Shown here: piece by piece, positions 29,293-37,972 of the stretch
How the letters are laid out: each line of letters opens with the position of its first letter
Position numbering within the stretch: position 1 is the first letter of the stretch
NCBI RefSeq assembly: GCF_019443445.1
Contig: NZ_CP080378.1
Coordinates: forward strand, 5,332,001-5,396,000
Source of the DNA: Massilia sp. PAMC28688
GTDB lineage: Bacteria > Pseudomonadota > Gammaproteobacteria > Burkholderiales > Burkholderiaceae_D
Direction of reading: 5' to 3'
DNA: 64,000 nucleotides
Made by a program: the position numbers and the translations under genes
The notes under the pieces: generated by a model
Told to the model about the DNA's origin: nothing
What the model saw: only the letters and a program-made list of their open reading frames with translations
Databases searched by the model: none

Positions 29293-29529
29293 CTCCTGAT
29301 AAAGTTACCGTAGCTGCGCCACGTCAGACCGACCGCCATGTGACCCCGGGCCGCATTCGCCTCTGGGTATGGTGTCTATTTGAATGAGGGATGGGTGGGT
29401 AGTCGCTACGGTATGTGGTGAATGGCTAAACCTCCGAATTATAGCGCAGTGCATCATTTACGGCAATCGCCAATTGGCGCATTTGACGGCAACAACGGCG
29501 ATTTTCTTTCTTGTTGAGGACACAATACG

Positions 29530-29943
29530 ATGACCACGTTTGGCAGAGATACTCCGATGGATCGTCCCAACCCCGGTGGCCGCGCGGCCGTGTTTGTGCC
29601 GCGCGCGGACGGCGATCCGGCCGTGATTGAAGCGTTCAGGAAGGGGTCGGGCATGGTCGGCTTTGGCAACCACGATGGCTCGCTGATGGTTTATTTCGAG
29701 AACAACAAATTCAATGACTCGTCGCTGCATGCCTGGCAGAACAAGGTGTTCAAGGCCTATGACCGCATGGTCAAGGGCTTCCCCACCGTGAACAAGATTT
29801 CTTGCGACGCGGGAAATGTGGAACAGGTGGGATTTATTGAAGGGCCGGAAATCCTGGTGCGCAACATGGATGCGCTGACCGACTGGCTGGTGCGTAGTGG
29901 CGCGGCCGATTCAGCCCCGGAGGGGCCGAATATCCACGCCTGA
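29530..29943 (+). CDS. Hypothetical protein
   Basis: 137 residues, soluble, no signal peptide or membrane segment. GSGMVGFGNHDGSLMVYFEN suggests a beta-rich core; the rest is mixed. I do not recognise a family. Coding character is good (strong GC third-position bias). It is divergent from carA and convergent with the GlcG-like gene, ending 4 bp before that gene's stop. Confidence 0.6.
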   Translation: MTTFGRDTPMDRPNPGGRAAVFVPRADGDPAVIEAFRKGSGMVGFGNHDGSLMVYFENNKFNDSSLHAWQNKVFKAYDRMVKGFPTVNKISCDAGNVEQVGFIEGPEILVRNMDALTDWLVRSGAADSAPEGPNIHA

Positions 29944-29947
29944 AGCC

Positions 29948-30352
29948 TTACAGGATGGCGGCAATGCCGGCCTTGGCAATCTGCGCGTCCTGCGCCGACT
30001 GCACGCCCGATACGCCCACCGCCCCCACCACGTGGCCATCGACCACGATCGGCACGCCGCCTTCGAGCATGCCCTCCAGCACCGGCGCGCTCAGGAAGGA
30101 AGTGCGGCCATTGTTGATGATGTCTTCGTAGATCTTGGTTTCGCGCCGGCCCAGCGCGGCCGTGGTGGCCTTGGCCGGCGCAATGTGGGCGGAAATGGCA
30201 GCGACGCCATCCATGCGGTGCAGGCTCAGCAGATGACCGCCGTCGTCCACGACGGCAATGGTGACGGCCCACTTGTTGGCCAGCGCTTCGGTTTCGGCAG
30301 CGGCTGTGATTTTCTTAACGTCATCGGCGGTCAGTACTGGTTTGGTGTGCAT
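29948..30352 (-). CDS. GlcG/HbpS-family (haem-degrading domain) protein
   Basis: 134 residues from ATG 30352 (MHTKPVLTADDVKKI); an upstream ATG would add 14 atypical residues. The GlcG/HbpS fold is evident: AVTIAVVDDGGHLLSLHRMDG, then KATTAALGRRE and a C-terminal GGVPIVVDGHVVGAVGVSG. Related proteins bind haem or cobalamin, or belong to glycolate-type operons, but the ligand cannot be predicted here. It precedes the unknown gene convergently and follows the patatin gene in direction. Confidence 0.85.
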   Translation of the reverse strand: MHTKPVLTADDVKKITAAAETEALANKWAVTIAVVDDGGHLLSLHRMDGVAAISAHIAPAKATTAALGRRETKIYEDIINNGRTSFLSAPVLEGMLEGGVPIVVDGHVVGAVGVSGVQSAQDAQIAKAGIAAIL

Positions 30353-30424
30353 GGTTTTTCCTGTTGTGAAGTAAAACGGTCTGGCGGCAGCCACGTGCGC
30401 AGCCGCTGTGTTGGCGCTGGCAGC

Positions 30425-31327
30425 TTATGGCTGCTGGCGCGCTTTCAGTTTGGCTTTGATCTGGGGCATCATGGCCGCAGCTGCCTGCTCGCCGGCCAGG
30501 ATGGCAAGGTTGCGGCCGGCAAAGTCGGCGCCGCCCATCTTGCCCAGCGCGGGCTGTATGACCACATCGGCGTCTTTGAGTTCATGATGATTGAGGCGCT
30601 GGCCCATGATGCTGAAGGTTTGCAGCAGCACTTCAAGCGAGCTGGTCGCCGCCTGCGCTTCGGTCTGGGTCGAGATATTGACCGCGATGATGAAGTCCGC
30701 GCCCATCTGCTTGGCAAAGCGCACCGGCACCGGTGCCACCAGGCCGCCGTCGACGTAGGAGCGCCCGCCAATGGTCACCGGCTGGAACACGCTCGGCACT
30801 GACGAGGACGCCCGCACGGCTTGCCCGGTATTGCCGCGCTGAAACAGGATCGGCTGGCCGCTGTGCAGGTCGGTCGCCACCGCGCCGAACTTGAGCTTGA
30901 GCTTTTCCATGGTGGTGTTCTTGACTGCCTTGTTGACATAGGTCTGCAGGGCGTCGCCCTTGAGCACGCCCGAGGACTTGTTGAACAAGGGAATGGCCCA
31001 GTCCGAGATGGTCGCCTCGTCCATCTCCATGGCCACGCGCTGCAGCTGGAAGCCATTGTTGCCGGCCGCGTACAGGGCCCCGACCACGCTGCCGGCGCTG
31101 GTGCCGACCACGATTTCCGGGTAAATGCCCTGCGCTTCCAGGGCCTTGATCACGCCAATGTGGGCGAAGCCGCGCGCCGCGCCGCCGCCCAGCGCCAGGC
31201 CGATGCGCACCTTTTTGGGCGGCTGGGGCGCCACCACGACAGGCTCAACCGGCTTGGGATCGGGCGTCGAACGGCAGGCAGACAGGAGAACGGCGAGGGA
31301 CAGCAGGGCGAGGCGGCGTGAGGACAT
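30425..31327 (-). CDS. Patatin-like phospholipase lipoprotein
   Basis: 300 residues. Signal with lipobox LLSAC, then a Pro-rich linker. Patatin domain: oxyanion loop GLALGGGAARGFAHIGV, nucleophile Ser in VGTSAGSVVGALYA (G-x-S-x-G) and catalytic Asp in YVDGGLVAPVP. Resembles the RssA/NTE family, but with a lipoprotein signal placing it in the periplasm or outer membrane. Likely acts on phospholipids or esters; substrate unknown. Confidence 0.9.
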   Translation of the reverse strand: MSSRRLALLSLAVLLSACRSTPDPKPVEPVVVAPQPPKKVRIGLALGGGAARGFAHIGVIKALEAQGIYPEIVVGTSAGSVVGALYAAGNNGFQLQRVAMEMDEATISDWAIPLFNKSSGVLKGDALQTYVNKAVKNTTMEKLKLKFGAVATDLHSGQPILFQRGNTGQAVRASSSVPSVFQPVTIGGRSYVDGGLVAPVPVRFAKQMGADFIIAVNISTQTEAQAATSSLEVLLQTFSIMGQRLNHHELKDADVVIQPALGKMGGADFAGRNLAILAGEQAAAAMMPQIKAKLKARQQP

Positions 31328-31424
31328 TGGTGCTCTTTAAAAATGTGGCGAACGCAATTGTAACTGCCTTCCCTTAAGTGGTGCTGAGCTGACATGCTTG
31401 TCCGCCGCGCCCGCGGCGCAGCGC

Positions 31425-32486
31425 CTAGGGCGCCGCCCGCGGAACGTCGTCCGGCATCAGGATGGCCTCGCCGTGGCCGCCGCGCAGCCACCAGAACAGC
31501 AGCGCCATGAAGAACGGCCCCACGAACAGGCCCAGTACGCCGAGCGTGGAGACCCCGCCCAGCAGGCCGAACAGCACGGCCAGGAATGGCAGGTTGACGC
31601 GCTGGCCAATCAGGCGCGGGCGCACGAACTTGTCGACCAGGAACAGCTCGAACGCGCCCCAGCAGAACAGGCCGAGCGCGGCGTCGGGATGGCCCTGGCC
31701 CAGCAGCAGCAGCGATACCGAGCTGAAGGCAAGCGGCGCGCCGCCGGGAATCAGGGCCAGGTAGCCGGTAATGACTCCCAGCAGGGCCGGTGCCGGCGCC
31801 CCCGCCAGCCAGTAGGCCACGCCCAGCACCACGCCCTCGATCACGGCCACCAGGCACAGGCCGAGCGCCGTGCCGCGCACCGACAGCGGGAACAGGCGCC
31901 GCAGCACGGGGTAATGGCGGGGAATGAGGCGCTCGCCTGCACTGTCGGTGTAGCGCATGACGGCCGGGCCGTGCAGGTAGAGGATGAATAGCGTCAGCAG
32001 TGCCAGGAACAGGAACAGGCCGTTGGCCAGGATGGTCGATCCCAGCACCCGCACGGTGCCGGTCAGGTGGGGCACGAAGTCGCCCACGGTGGAGCGGATC
32101 AGCGCGCCCAGTCCGCCCGGCACGGCAAGGTTTTCCTGCCACCACTGGATGGCCGGTTCGGCAATCAAGGGCAGGCTCGCCAGCCACTGGGGCGCGGCGA
32201 CCCCGGTCTGATTGATTTGCCCGAGCAGACGCTGGACGGTGGCCAGTTCGCTGCCCAGCTTGTGGAACAGATAGATCGAAGGCGCCACGAAGGTCAGGAA
32301 CAGCAGCACCAGCAAGGTGCTGGCACTGGCCACGCGCGACCAGCCCTGGCGCAGGAAGCGCTCATGCAGGGGCCAGGTGATCACCGCCAGCAAGCCGGCC
32401 CACGCCAGCGAGACGAGAAAATGCTGCAGCAGAAAGGCGAGCGCTACCGCAAAGGCCATGGGCAGGACGAGGGACAGAACATGCAT
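31425..32486 (-). CDS. AI-2E-family (PerM-type) transporter
   Basis: 353 residues with the seven-to-eight membrane segments of the AI-2E/PerM family: paired N-terminal helices, the long loop with LGSELATVQRLLGQINQTG, a central AYWLAGAPAPALLGVITGYL, the PGGAPLAF motif, and GLLGGVSTLGVLGLFVGPFFMALL at the end. Members export small molecules or Na+; specificity is not predictable. Divergent from the glycerophosphodiesterase gene across a 222-bp interval. Confidence 0.9.
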   Translation of the reverse strand: MHVLSLVLPMAFAVALAFLLQHFLVSLAWAGLLAVITWPLHERFLRQGWSRVASASTLLVLLFLTFVAPSIYLFHKLGSELATVQRLLGQINQTGVAAPQWLASLPLIAEPAIQWWQENLAVPGGLGALIRSTVGDFVPHLTGTVRVLGSTILANGLFLFLALLTLFILYLHGPAVMRYTDSAGERLIPRHYPVLRRLFPLSVRGTALGLCLVAVIEGVVLGVAYWLAGAPAPALLGVITGYLALIPGGAPLAFSSVSLLLLGQGHPDAALGLFCWGAFELFLVDKFVRPRLIGQRVNLPFLAVLFGLLGGVSTLGVLGLFVGPFFMALLFWWLRGGHGEAILMPDDVPRAAP

Positions 32487-32647
32487 CGTGAGAATTTTCC
32501 TGAAAATCTAATGGCCAGTGACAGTCGCCGCCGGTCCTGCGTGGTGCCGCCGCATGGGGCGCGGCTGTCATCATATAGGAGAGCGTTGCCGCAGCAAACA
32601 CTTGCGTGGACACGCCCGCGGCAAATACCTGCCCGGCCACAGCATAG

Positions 32648-32667
32648 CCGTCACATGGTTGTCATGA
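32648..32667 (+). promoter_or_regulatory. Pho box before glycerophosphodiesterase gene
   Basis: CCGTCACATGGTTGTCATGA: two GTCA cores exactly 11 bp apart, matching the PhoB consensus at most key positions. A TAAGAT hexamer (32676-32681) follows after 8 bp, the same spacing as at pstS and ppk1. Predicts PhoB activation under phosphate limitation. Confidence 0.65.
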
Positions 32668-32708
32668 CAAGGTTTTAAGATCGATCACATTCAACCTGGA
32701 GTGACCCG

Positions 32709-33884
32709 ATGACCCTGAACCAACCCACCCTGCTGCCGCTGGCTGCCATGCTGACACTGGCAGCCTGCGGCGGCGATGCACCGCCACCCTTGAACACCCT
32801 CGACAGCCGCCCTCCCCTGATTGCCGCCCACCGCGGCGCCAGCGGCTACCTGCCCGAGCAAACCGTGGAAGCGTACGCCATGGCGATCGCACAAGGGGCC
32901 GATGCCATTGAACCGGACCTGGTCTCCACCAAGGATGGCGTCCTGATCGCGCGCCACGACCCCAACCTGACCTACAGCACCGATGTGGCCATGCATCCCG
33001 AGTTTGCCGCCCGCAAGCGCACCCTGGATGTCGATGGCGAATTGCAGGAAGGCTGGTTCGCGGGCGACTTCACGCTGGCCGAAATCAAGACCCTGGGCGG
33101 GATCGCGACCGACGCCGAGCGGCCGCAGCAGTTCAACGGGCGCTACAAGATTGCCACCTTGCAGGAAGTGATCGACCTGATCAAGAAATCCGGCAAGCCC
33201 ATTGCCCTGTATCCCGAAACCAAGAACCCCAGCTTTCACCGCCGCCACGGCCTGCCGCTGGAAGACAAGCTGCTGGCCACGCTGGACGCCGCCGGCTGGT
33301 CCACCCGCAGCGCGCCCGTGTACGTGCAATCGTTCGAGCCGGGCAGCCTCAAGTACATGCGCTCGAAAGGATCGACCCTGAAAATGATCCAGCTCATCGA
33401 TGCCTATGATGTGGACCTCAAGACTGGTGCCCTGGTCTACGAAGCGCCCTACGACCGGCCGTTCGACTGGAAGCTGGCCGGTGACAGCCGCACCTTTGCG
33501 GCCATGATCACGCCCGCGGGCCTGGCCGAGATCAAGACTTACGCCGACGGCATTGGTCCCTGGAAGCGCTACATCGTGAGCCTGAAGGGGACGGTGGGCG
33601 CGGACGGCAAGCTGGCAGACGTCAATGGCGACGGCAAGATCAATGAAGCCGACGCGTCCACCACCGCGCCCACCCGCCTGATCGAGGACGCGCACCGGGC
33701 CGGACTGATGGTGCATGCCTACACCTTCCGCAATGAAAAGCGGCGCCTGGCGCTCGACTACAAGGGCGATCCCAAGGCCGAATACAAACAGTTCTATGCG
33801 CTGGGGCTGGACGGGCTGTTCACCGATTTTGCCGACACCGCCCTGGCCGCGCGCAGCGAATTTATGCGCGAACGCGGTTTATGA
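32709..33884 (+). CDS. Glycerophosphodiester phosphodiesterase, lipoprotein
   Basis: 391 residues. Lipobox LAAC at about residue 20. GDPD TIM-barrel: IAAHRGASGYLPEQT (general acid/base His), DAIEPDLVSTKDG (metal-binding Glu/Asp), ARHDPNL, and YPETKNP. Hydrolyses glycerophosphodiesters to glycerol-3-phosphate and an alcohol outside the cytoplasm, as GlpQ does. An unusual insert near residues 304-316 (DVNGDGKINEADAS) is a perfect EF-hand/dockerin-type calcium loop. A Pho box lies 41 bp upstream. Confidence 0.92.
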   Translation: MTLNQPTLLPLAAMLTLAACGGDAPPPLNTLDSRPPLIAAHRGASGYLPEQTVEAYAMAIAQGADAIEPDLVSTKDGVLIARHDPNLTYSTDVAMHPEFAARKRTLDVDGELQEGWFAGDFTLAEIKTLGGIATDAERPQQFNGRYKIATLQEVIDLIKKSGKPIALYPETKNPSFHRRHGLPLEDKLLATLDAAGWSTRSAPVYVQSFEPGSLKYMRSKGSTLKMIQLIDAYDVDLKTGALVYEAPYDRPFDWKLAGDSRTFAAMITPAGLAEIKTYADGIGPWKRYIVSLKGTVGADGKLADVNGDGKINEADASTTAPTRLIEDAHRAGLMVHAYTFRNEKRRLALDYKGDPKAEYKQFYALGLDGLFTDFADTALAARSEFMRERGL

Positions 33885-33975
33885 GTCGGCCGCACGCTTG
33901 CCGGCCAGTGAATTTTCGCCATTGATCAAACTATAACTTTATAATAGGAGACCTCTACCCACCAGGAACTGCACC

Positions 33976-34290
33976 ATGCTGATGTCAAATATCGAAACCA
34001 TCCCCGGCAAGACCATCACCACCTGTTTCGGCGTGGTTGCCGGCAGCACGGTGCGTTCCAAGCACGTCGGGCGCGACATCATGGCCAGCCTGAAAAACAT
34101 CGTCGGCGGCGAGTTGCGCGGCTACACGGAGCTGCTCGAAGAATCGCGCGCGAGCGCCATCGAGCGCATGCAGGCCCAGGCCACGCAGATGGGCGCCAAT
34201 GCCGTCGTCAATGTGCGCTTTTCCACGTCCTCCGTGGCTGCCGGCGCGGCGGAAATTTATGTGTACGGCACCGCCGTCACCGTGGTCTAA
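33976..34290 (+). CDS. YbjQ/UPF0145-family protein
   Basis: 104 residues, full length for the YbjQ family. Pattern: GVVAGSTVRSKHVGRDIMAS, GGELRGYTELLEESR, and MGANAVVNVRFSTSSV. The family forms small pentameric domains of unknown function. First gene of a tight three-gene run: a second YbjQ-like gene starts 3 bp later and an M48 peptidase follows. Confidence 0.9.
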   Translation: MLMSNIETIPGKTITTCFGVVAGSTVRSKHVGRDIMASLKNIVGGELRGYTELLEESRASAIERMQAQATQMGANAVVNVRFSTSSVAAGAAEIYVYGTAVTVV

Positions 34291-34292
34291 GC

Positions 34293-34748
34293 ATGATCGA
34301 ATTCATCCTTGGCCTGGCGTTCTGGGTCATTCCCATCTTGCTGGGATACATTTTCGGCCGCCGTGCCGAGGCCGCGCATTTCAAATCGATCCGGGAGCGC
34401 GAAGCGCGCTGGCTGCAACTGCCCACCACCTCCGCGAAAAAGCCCATGCTGAGCGGGCGCGAGGTCGCCAGTGCGCGGCTCGTGACCGGGTCGATGGTGG
34501 TGTCGATCGATTACTTCAAGCGGGCCCTGGGCGCCCTGCGCGCGATCATTGGCGGCCCCGTGCAATCGTACGAAACGCTGCTGGACCGGGCGCGGCGCGA
34601 GGCGGTGCTGCGCCTGAAGGAAAGCTGCAAGGGTGCGCACGAAGTCGTCAACCTGCGGTTGGAGACATCGTCCATTTCCGGCAAGGCCCCGGGAACCGTC
34701 GCCTGCGTGGAAGTGGTGGCCTACGGCACGGCAATTTATTACGCCTGA
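34293..34748 (+). CDS. Membrane-anchored YbjQ-like protein
   Basis: 151 residues. One N-terminal membrane segment (IEFILGLAFWVIPILLGYIFG), a basic linker, then a YbjQ-like domain: VTGSMVVSIDYFKRALGALR, GGPVQSYETLLDRARREAV, HEVVNLRLETSS. It is a diverged paralogue of the preceding gene and probably arose by duplication. Begins 3 bp after it and ends 9 bp before the M48 peptidase start, so the three are co-transcribed. Confidence 0.8.
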   Translation: MIEFILGLAFWVIPILLGYIFGRRAEAAHFKSIREREARWLQLPTTSAKKPMLSGREVASARLVTGSMVVSIDYFKRALGALRAIIGGPVQSYETLLDRARREAVLRLKESCKGAHEVVNLRLETSSISGKAPGTVACVEVVAYGTAIYYA

Positions 34749-34756
34749 GACGGCGC

Positions 34757-35581
34757 ATGGAATACAAGCCGGTCCTACCCGAGCATAACGACAACATCTC
34801 GCACGCGCAGCCGGTCAAGGAGTTTTTCGAGATCGCGGCAAGCCTGGCCATGATCGCCCTGCTCATTTTCGTGGGCCTGGGCTTGCTGGTCGATCGCATC
34901 GTTGATGGCATCAGCGCAGAAACGGAAGCGTCCATCAGCCGCATGGTGTCGGTGCCCACGGCCACGCCGGCGCCATTGCAGGCGCGCCAGCGCCAGGTGC
35001 AGCAGCTGGTGGACCAACTGCGCGCCTGCACACTCCTGCGCCGCCCTACGCCCATCTACCTGCACGATGCCGAACCGGTCAACGCGGCTGTGGGCCCGGG
35101 CGGCAATATCACCGTCTTCACCGGGCTGCTGGGCGCCAGGCTGTCGGAAAACGGCCTGTCGTTCGTGCTGGCGCACGAACTGGCGCACATCGAGCACCGC
35201 GATCATTTGCGCGGCATGGGGCGGGCCATTGCCATGGCGGCGGTGATCGCCACCATCACCGGCGGCGGCGACATCGATGCCATCGTCGGCCCCGGCCTGC
35301 ACCTGGGCACTGCCAAATTTTCGCGCACGCGGGAAGCGGCCGCCGACGCGCGGGCGCTGGAAATTTTGCAGTGCCGCTACGGACATGTGGGCGGTGCGAC
35401 ACAACTGTTTGACAGCATGAAGGCCGAGGATTCCAGCTGGCCGCTGTCGCACTACATGGCCTCGCACCCGGCCATGCAGGAACGGATCGCGACCATCCAT
35501 GCACTGGCCGCCGCCAGGCGGTTTCCAGTACGGCAGACCGTAGCGCTGGCCGCGCCGGCGGCAGGCCAACCGGCACCCTAA
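34757..35581 (+). CDS. M48-family zinc metallopeptidase
   Basis: 274 residues from ATG 34757, 9 bp after the preceding stop; the frame extends upstream but overlaps the YbjQ genes. One membrane segment (IAASLAMIALLIFVGLGLLV), then an M48 domain: NAAVGPGGNITVFTGLL, zinc motif HELAHIEHRDH (HExxH), and the third-ligand region TREAAADARALEIL. C-terminal MASHPAMQERIATI is the M48 helix. Likely a membrane-bound quality-control protease facing the periplasm. Confidence 0.9.
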   Translation: MEYKPVLPEHNDNISHAQPVKEFFEIAASLAMIALLIFVGLGLLVDRIVDGISAETEASISRMVSVPTATPAPLQARQRQVQQLVDQLRACTLLRRPTPIYLHDAEPVNAAVGPGGNITVFTGLLGARLSENGLSFVLAHELAHIEHRDHLRGMGRAIAMAAVIATITGGGDIDAIVGPGLHLGTAKFSRTREAAADARALEILQCRYGHVGGATQLFDSMKAEDSSWPLSHYMASHPAMQERIATIHALAAARRFPVRQTVALAAPAAGQPAP

Positions 35582-35657
35582 GCGGGGCCAGTCGCCTGCG
35601 GCGAAAACGGCCAAGGGCGCCGCAGCGCCCCGGTTACATGCAAGGCTGGCGCCAGTA

Positions 35658-36236
35658 TTACTTTCGGCGGCGGCGCAGCATGGCACATGCCCCCATTCCT
35701 GCCAGCATCAAGGTCAGGTTGCCCGGTTCCGGCACGGCCGAGGTGATCACGAAGCGGTCGCCAACGGCCAAACCCGCCGTTGCCAGCTGCCAGTCAAACT
35801 TGTCGGCTTCGAGTACCGGGTTACCGATGTGCAGTTCAGCGTATTCGGGCGCGGAAAAGGTGATCGCCAGCTTGCCGTCGGTGCGGGTGACGGTGCCGAC
35901 GCTGCCGAAGGCCGGGGTGACGCTGCCGTTGGCCGGGCCGAAGGCAATGCCGTCGAGGTAGAGCGCAAAGCCGTGCAGGGCCGAGCCGCTCAGGTTGCGC
36001 ACCAGGGCGTTGAAACTGAGGTAGGGATTGGCCAGATCGGCCGCTTCCACGGTGTAGGTGAGCGATGTGTGGCTCAGCTGCGCCAGGTCCAGGTCAAATG
36101 ATACCTGCGAGCCGGTCGAGTAGTCAGTGACCACATTGCCCGCACCGGTCGTGGTCGAGCTCAGCAAGGCAGCATTGGCGCTACCGGCAAAGGCCATGGC
36201 GCCCAGCACGGACACCAGCAATTGTTTTACAGTCAT
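35658..36236 (-). CDS. PEP-CTERM sorting-domain protein
   Basis: 192 residues. Cleavable signal peptide (LLVSVLGAMAFAGSANA), a beta-rich exported domain, and a C-terminal VPEPG motif, hydrophobic helix and RRRRK tail: the PEP-CTERM signal recognised by exosortase. Such proteins are exported and often linked to exopolysaccharide. No exosortase is in the window. It follows the DUF839 gene in the same direction with a 30-bp gap, so the two may form an operon. Confidence 0.88.
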   Translation of the reverse strand: MTVKQLLVSVLGAMAFAGSANAALLSSTTTGAGNVVTDYSTGSQVSFDLDLAQLSHTSLTYTVEAADLANPYLSFNALVRNLSGSALHGFALYLDGIAFGPANGSVTPAFGSVGTVTRTDGKLAITFSAPEYAELHIGNPVLEADKFDWQLATAGLAVGDRFVITSAVPEPGNLTLMLAGMGACAMLRRRRK

Positions 36237-36265
36237 GGCAGTTCCTTAAAATGAATGTGGTTGGC

Positions 36266-37771
36266 TTACAGGGGGCCTTTCGCCCACGGACCGGTGATGG
36301 CAAAGGTGATGCCCGGGGTCTGGATGTTCGCAAACAGGTAGCGGCCCGTTGGGTCGAAGCAGGCACCGGCAAACTCGCTGCTGCGGCGGTCCCCTGCCAG
36401 CGTGCCCAGCTTGCCGGCGGCGAGCAGCTCGCTTTCGGTCAGATTGACATTGTTCTTGCCGAAAATGTAGGTGTCGCCGGCCGTGGTCACGCCCATCAGG
36501 CGGTTGCCCATGCCAAATTCGTCCACGCCTGCGGCGCCGCCATCTTCGCAAATGAGGATGCCGTGGCGCGGGCTGACGGTGAGGTTGTCGCCCATGTTGC
36601 CGATCGTGGGGCTGGGGCTGGAATAGATGCAGCGCAGGGTCTGGCGGGCCAGGTCGAGCTCCCAGATGGCGCCGCGCGCAACGTCGCCGCCGGACGTATC
36701 CATGACATAGATCTTGCCCTGGTCATACCACATGCCTTCGCCGCGGTTCATGCGCAGGCCACCTTGCAGCCAGCCCTGGACGAAAGGACCGGAAGCATTG
36801 CTGATGGCAACGCCGCTCGGGCCCACCACGTCGCTGCGGTCCTGGTCCGGATTGGCGATAGTGACCCATTCCAGTTCGTAGATATCGTTCACCGATACCC
36901 GGGCCAGGTTGGCATTGACGATGCCTTTGACCCGGGCCATCTGCAGCGTGCCGCCCTGGGCCAGCGAGCCCGGGTAGCCCGGGGTGACGAAGGGAATGTA
37001 GCGGTAAAAGCCCGAGCGCCCGCCCGAATCTTCCGATTCATAGACAATGCCGGTCGCAGGATCGACGGCCGCGGCCTCGTGGGCGAAGCGGCCCATGCCC
37101 TTGATCGGTACGGCGCTGGTCTGGAACGGGTCGGCATGGACTTCAAACACGTAGCCGTGCCGGTTGCCGGTGCTGCTGACCAGATTGGAGGCAACTTCTT
37201 CGCACGACAGCCAGGTGCCCCACGGCGTGACGCCGCCGGCGCAGTTGGTGGCCGTGCCGCCGAGGCTGGGACTGACGCTGACCCAGTTGCCGTCGCGGAA
37301 AATCAGATTGCTGTTACCACCGCGGAACTGACTCTCGCTGCCAGGCGGGCTGCCGCGGTCGTACACGGCGGGTGCACTGAGCAGGGCCGCGCTGGCACCG
37401 GCGCCAAGTTCGTGGTTACGCACCAGCACCAGTTCCGTGCTGCGCCCTACCCTGCGCGAGACCACCACGCCCATGCCGTCATGGCCGCCCGGGCACGGGT
37501 AACCGTCGCTCATGATGTCGCCAGTCCAGCCAAAGCTCTTGTAGCTGAAACCGGGCGGCAGCTGCAACAACGGCAAACCGGTGGTCAGGTCCCTGACCGG
37601 GGCGATCTTGCCGTAAGGGCTGGGCACCAGCATGGTGCTGCCATCGGCGGCGCCCGCTTCGCGCGCCTGCAGGGCAGCGAAGGAAGCAATAAACGGCAGG
37701 GCGGACGCGCCCGCAAGACCCTTCAGCAGGCTGCGGCGGGTGACTGACTGGTCGGATGAATCGTGGTTCAT
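36266..37771 (-). CDS. PhoX-type (DUF839) phosphatase, Tat-exported
   Basis: 501 residues from ATG 37771, with AAAGGGA upstream; an earlier in-frame start is not needed. N-terminal twin-arginine signal (TRRSLLKGLAGASALPFIA). DUF839/PhoX beta-propeller features: LVRNHELG, GGVTPWGTWLSCEEV, GRFAHEAAAVDPATGIVYES, GMWYDQGKIYV. PhoX proteins are Ca/Fe-dependent alkaline phosphatases acting in the periplasm, and the setting is rich in phosphate genes. The short DUF839 variant here may have a different substrate. No convincing Pho box was found on its strand. Confidence 0.85.
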   Translation of the reverse strand: MNHDSSDQSVTRRSLLKGLAGASALPFIASFAALQAREAGAADGSTMLVPSPYGKIAPVRDLTTGLPLLQLPPGFSYKSFGWTGDIMSDGYPCPGGHDGMGVVVSRRVGRSTELVLVRNHELGAGASAALLSAPAVYDRGSPPGSESQFRGGNSNLIFRDGNWVSVSPSLGGTATNCAGGVTPWGTWLSCEEVASNLVSSTGNRHGYVFEVHADPFQTSAVPIKGMGRFAHEAAAVDPATGIVYESEDSGGRSGFYRYIPFVTPGYPGSLAQGGTLQMARVKGIVNANLARVSVNDIYELEWVTIANPDQDRSDVVGPSGVAISNASGPFVQGWLQGGLRMNRGEGMWYDQGKIYVMDTSGGDVARGAIWELDLARQTLRCIYSSPSPTIGNMGDNLTVSPRHGILICEDGGAAGVDEFGMGNRLMGVTTAGDTYIFGKNNVNLTESELLAAGKLGTLAGDRRSSEFAGACFDPTGRYLFANIQTPGITFAITGPWAKGPL

Positions 37772-37911
37772 ACTGTCCCTTTCTGTGGTGAAATGGCTGA
37801 GGAGCCTGCAAGCGGGCCCCGTTTGCTGAAGTGCCATTTCAACAAAGGAACACTACGGGACGATGACATTTGCATACCGAATTTGCGGCGCGGGGCGCCA
37901 GTGATCAGCGT

Positions 37912-37931
37912 CCGTCATCATATTGTCATAC
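37912..37931 (+). promoter_or_regulatory. Pho box before periplasmic binding protein gene
   Basis: CCGTCATCATATTGTCATAC: two GTCAT cores 11 bp apart. TAGAAT (37940-37945) follows after 8 bp as a -10 hexamer. It points to the gene at 37973 or 37960. Confidence 0.65.
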
Positions 37932-37972
37932 GGCAATTTTAGAATGATGCTTTCCATTCTTGAGAGCCGCAC

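Noticed and set aside
34199..34756. N-terminal extension of the M48 peptidase frame
   Set aside because: It overlaps the two YbjQ genes out of frame; ATG 34757 follows them directly and gives a normal protein.
37772..37900. Pho box on the minus strand for the DUF839 phosphatase
   Set aside because: Only a single TGTCAT half with degenerate partners 11 bp either side; below what I would call a box.
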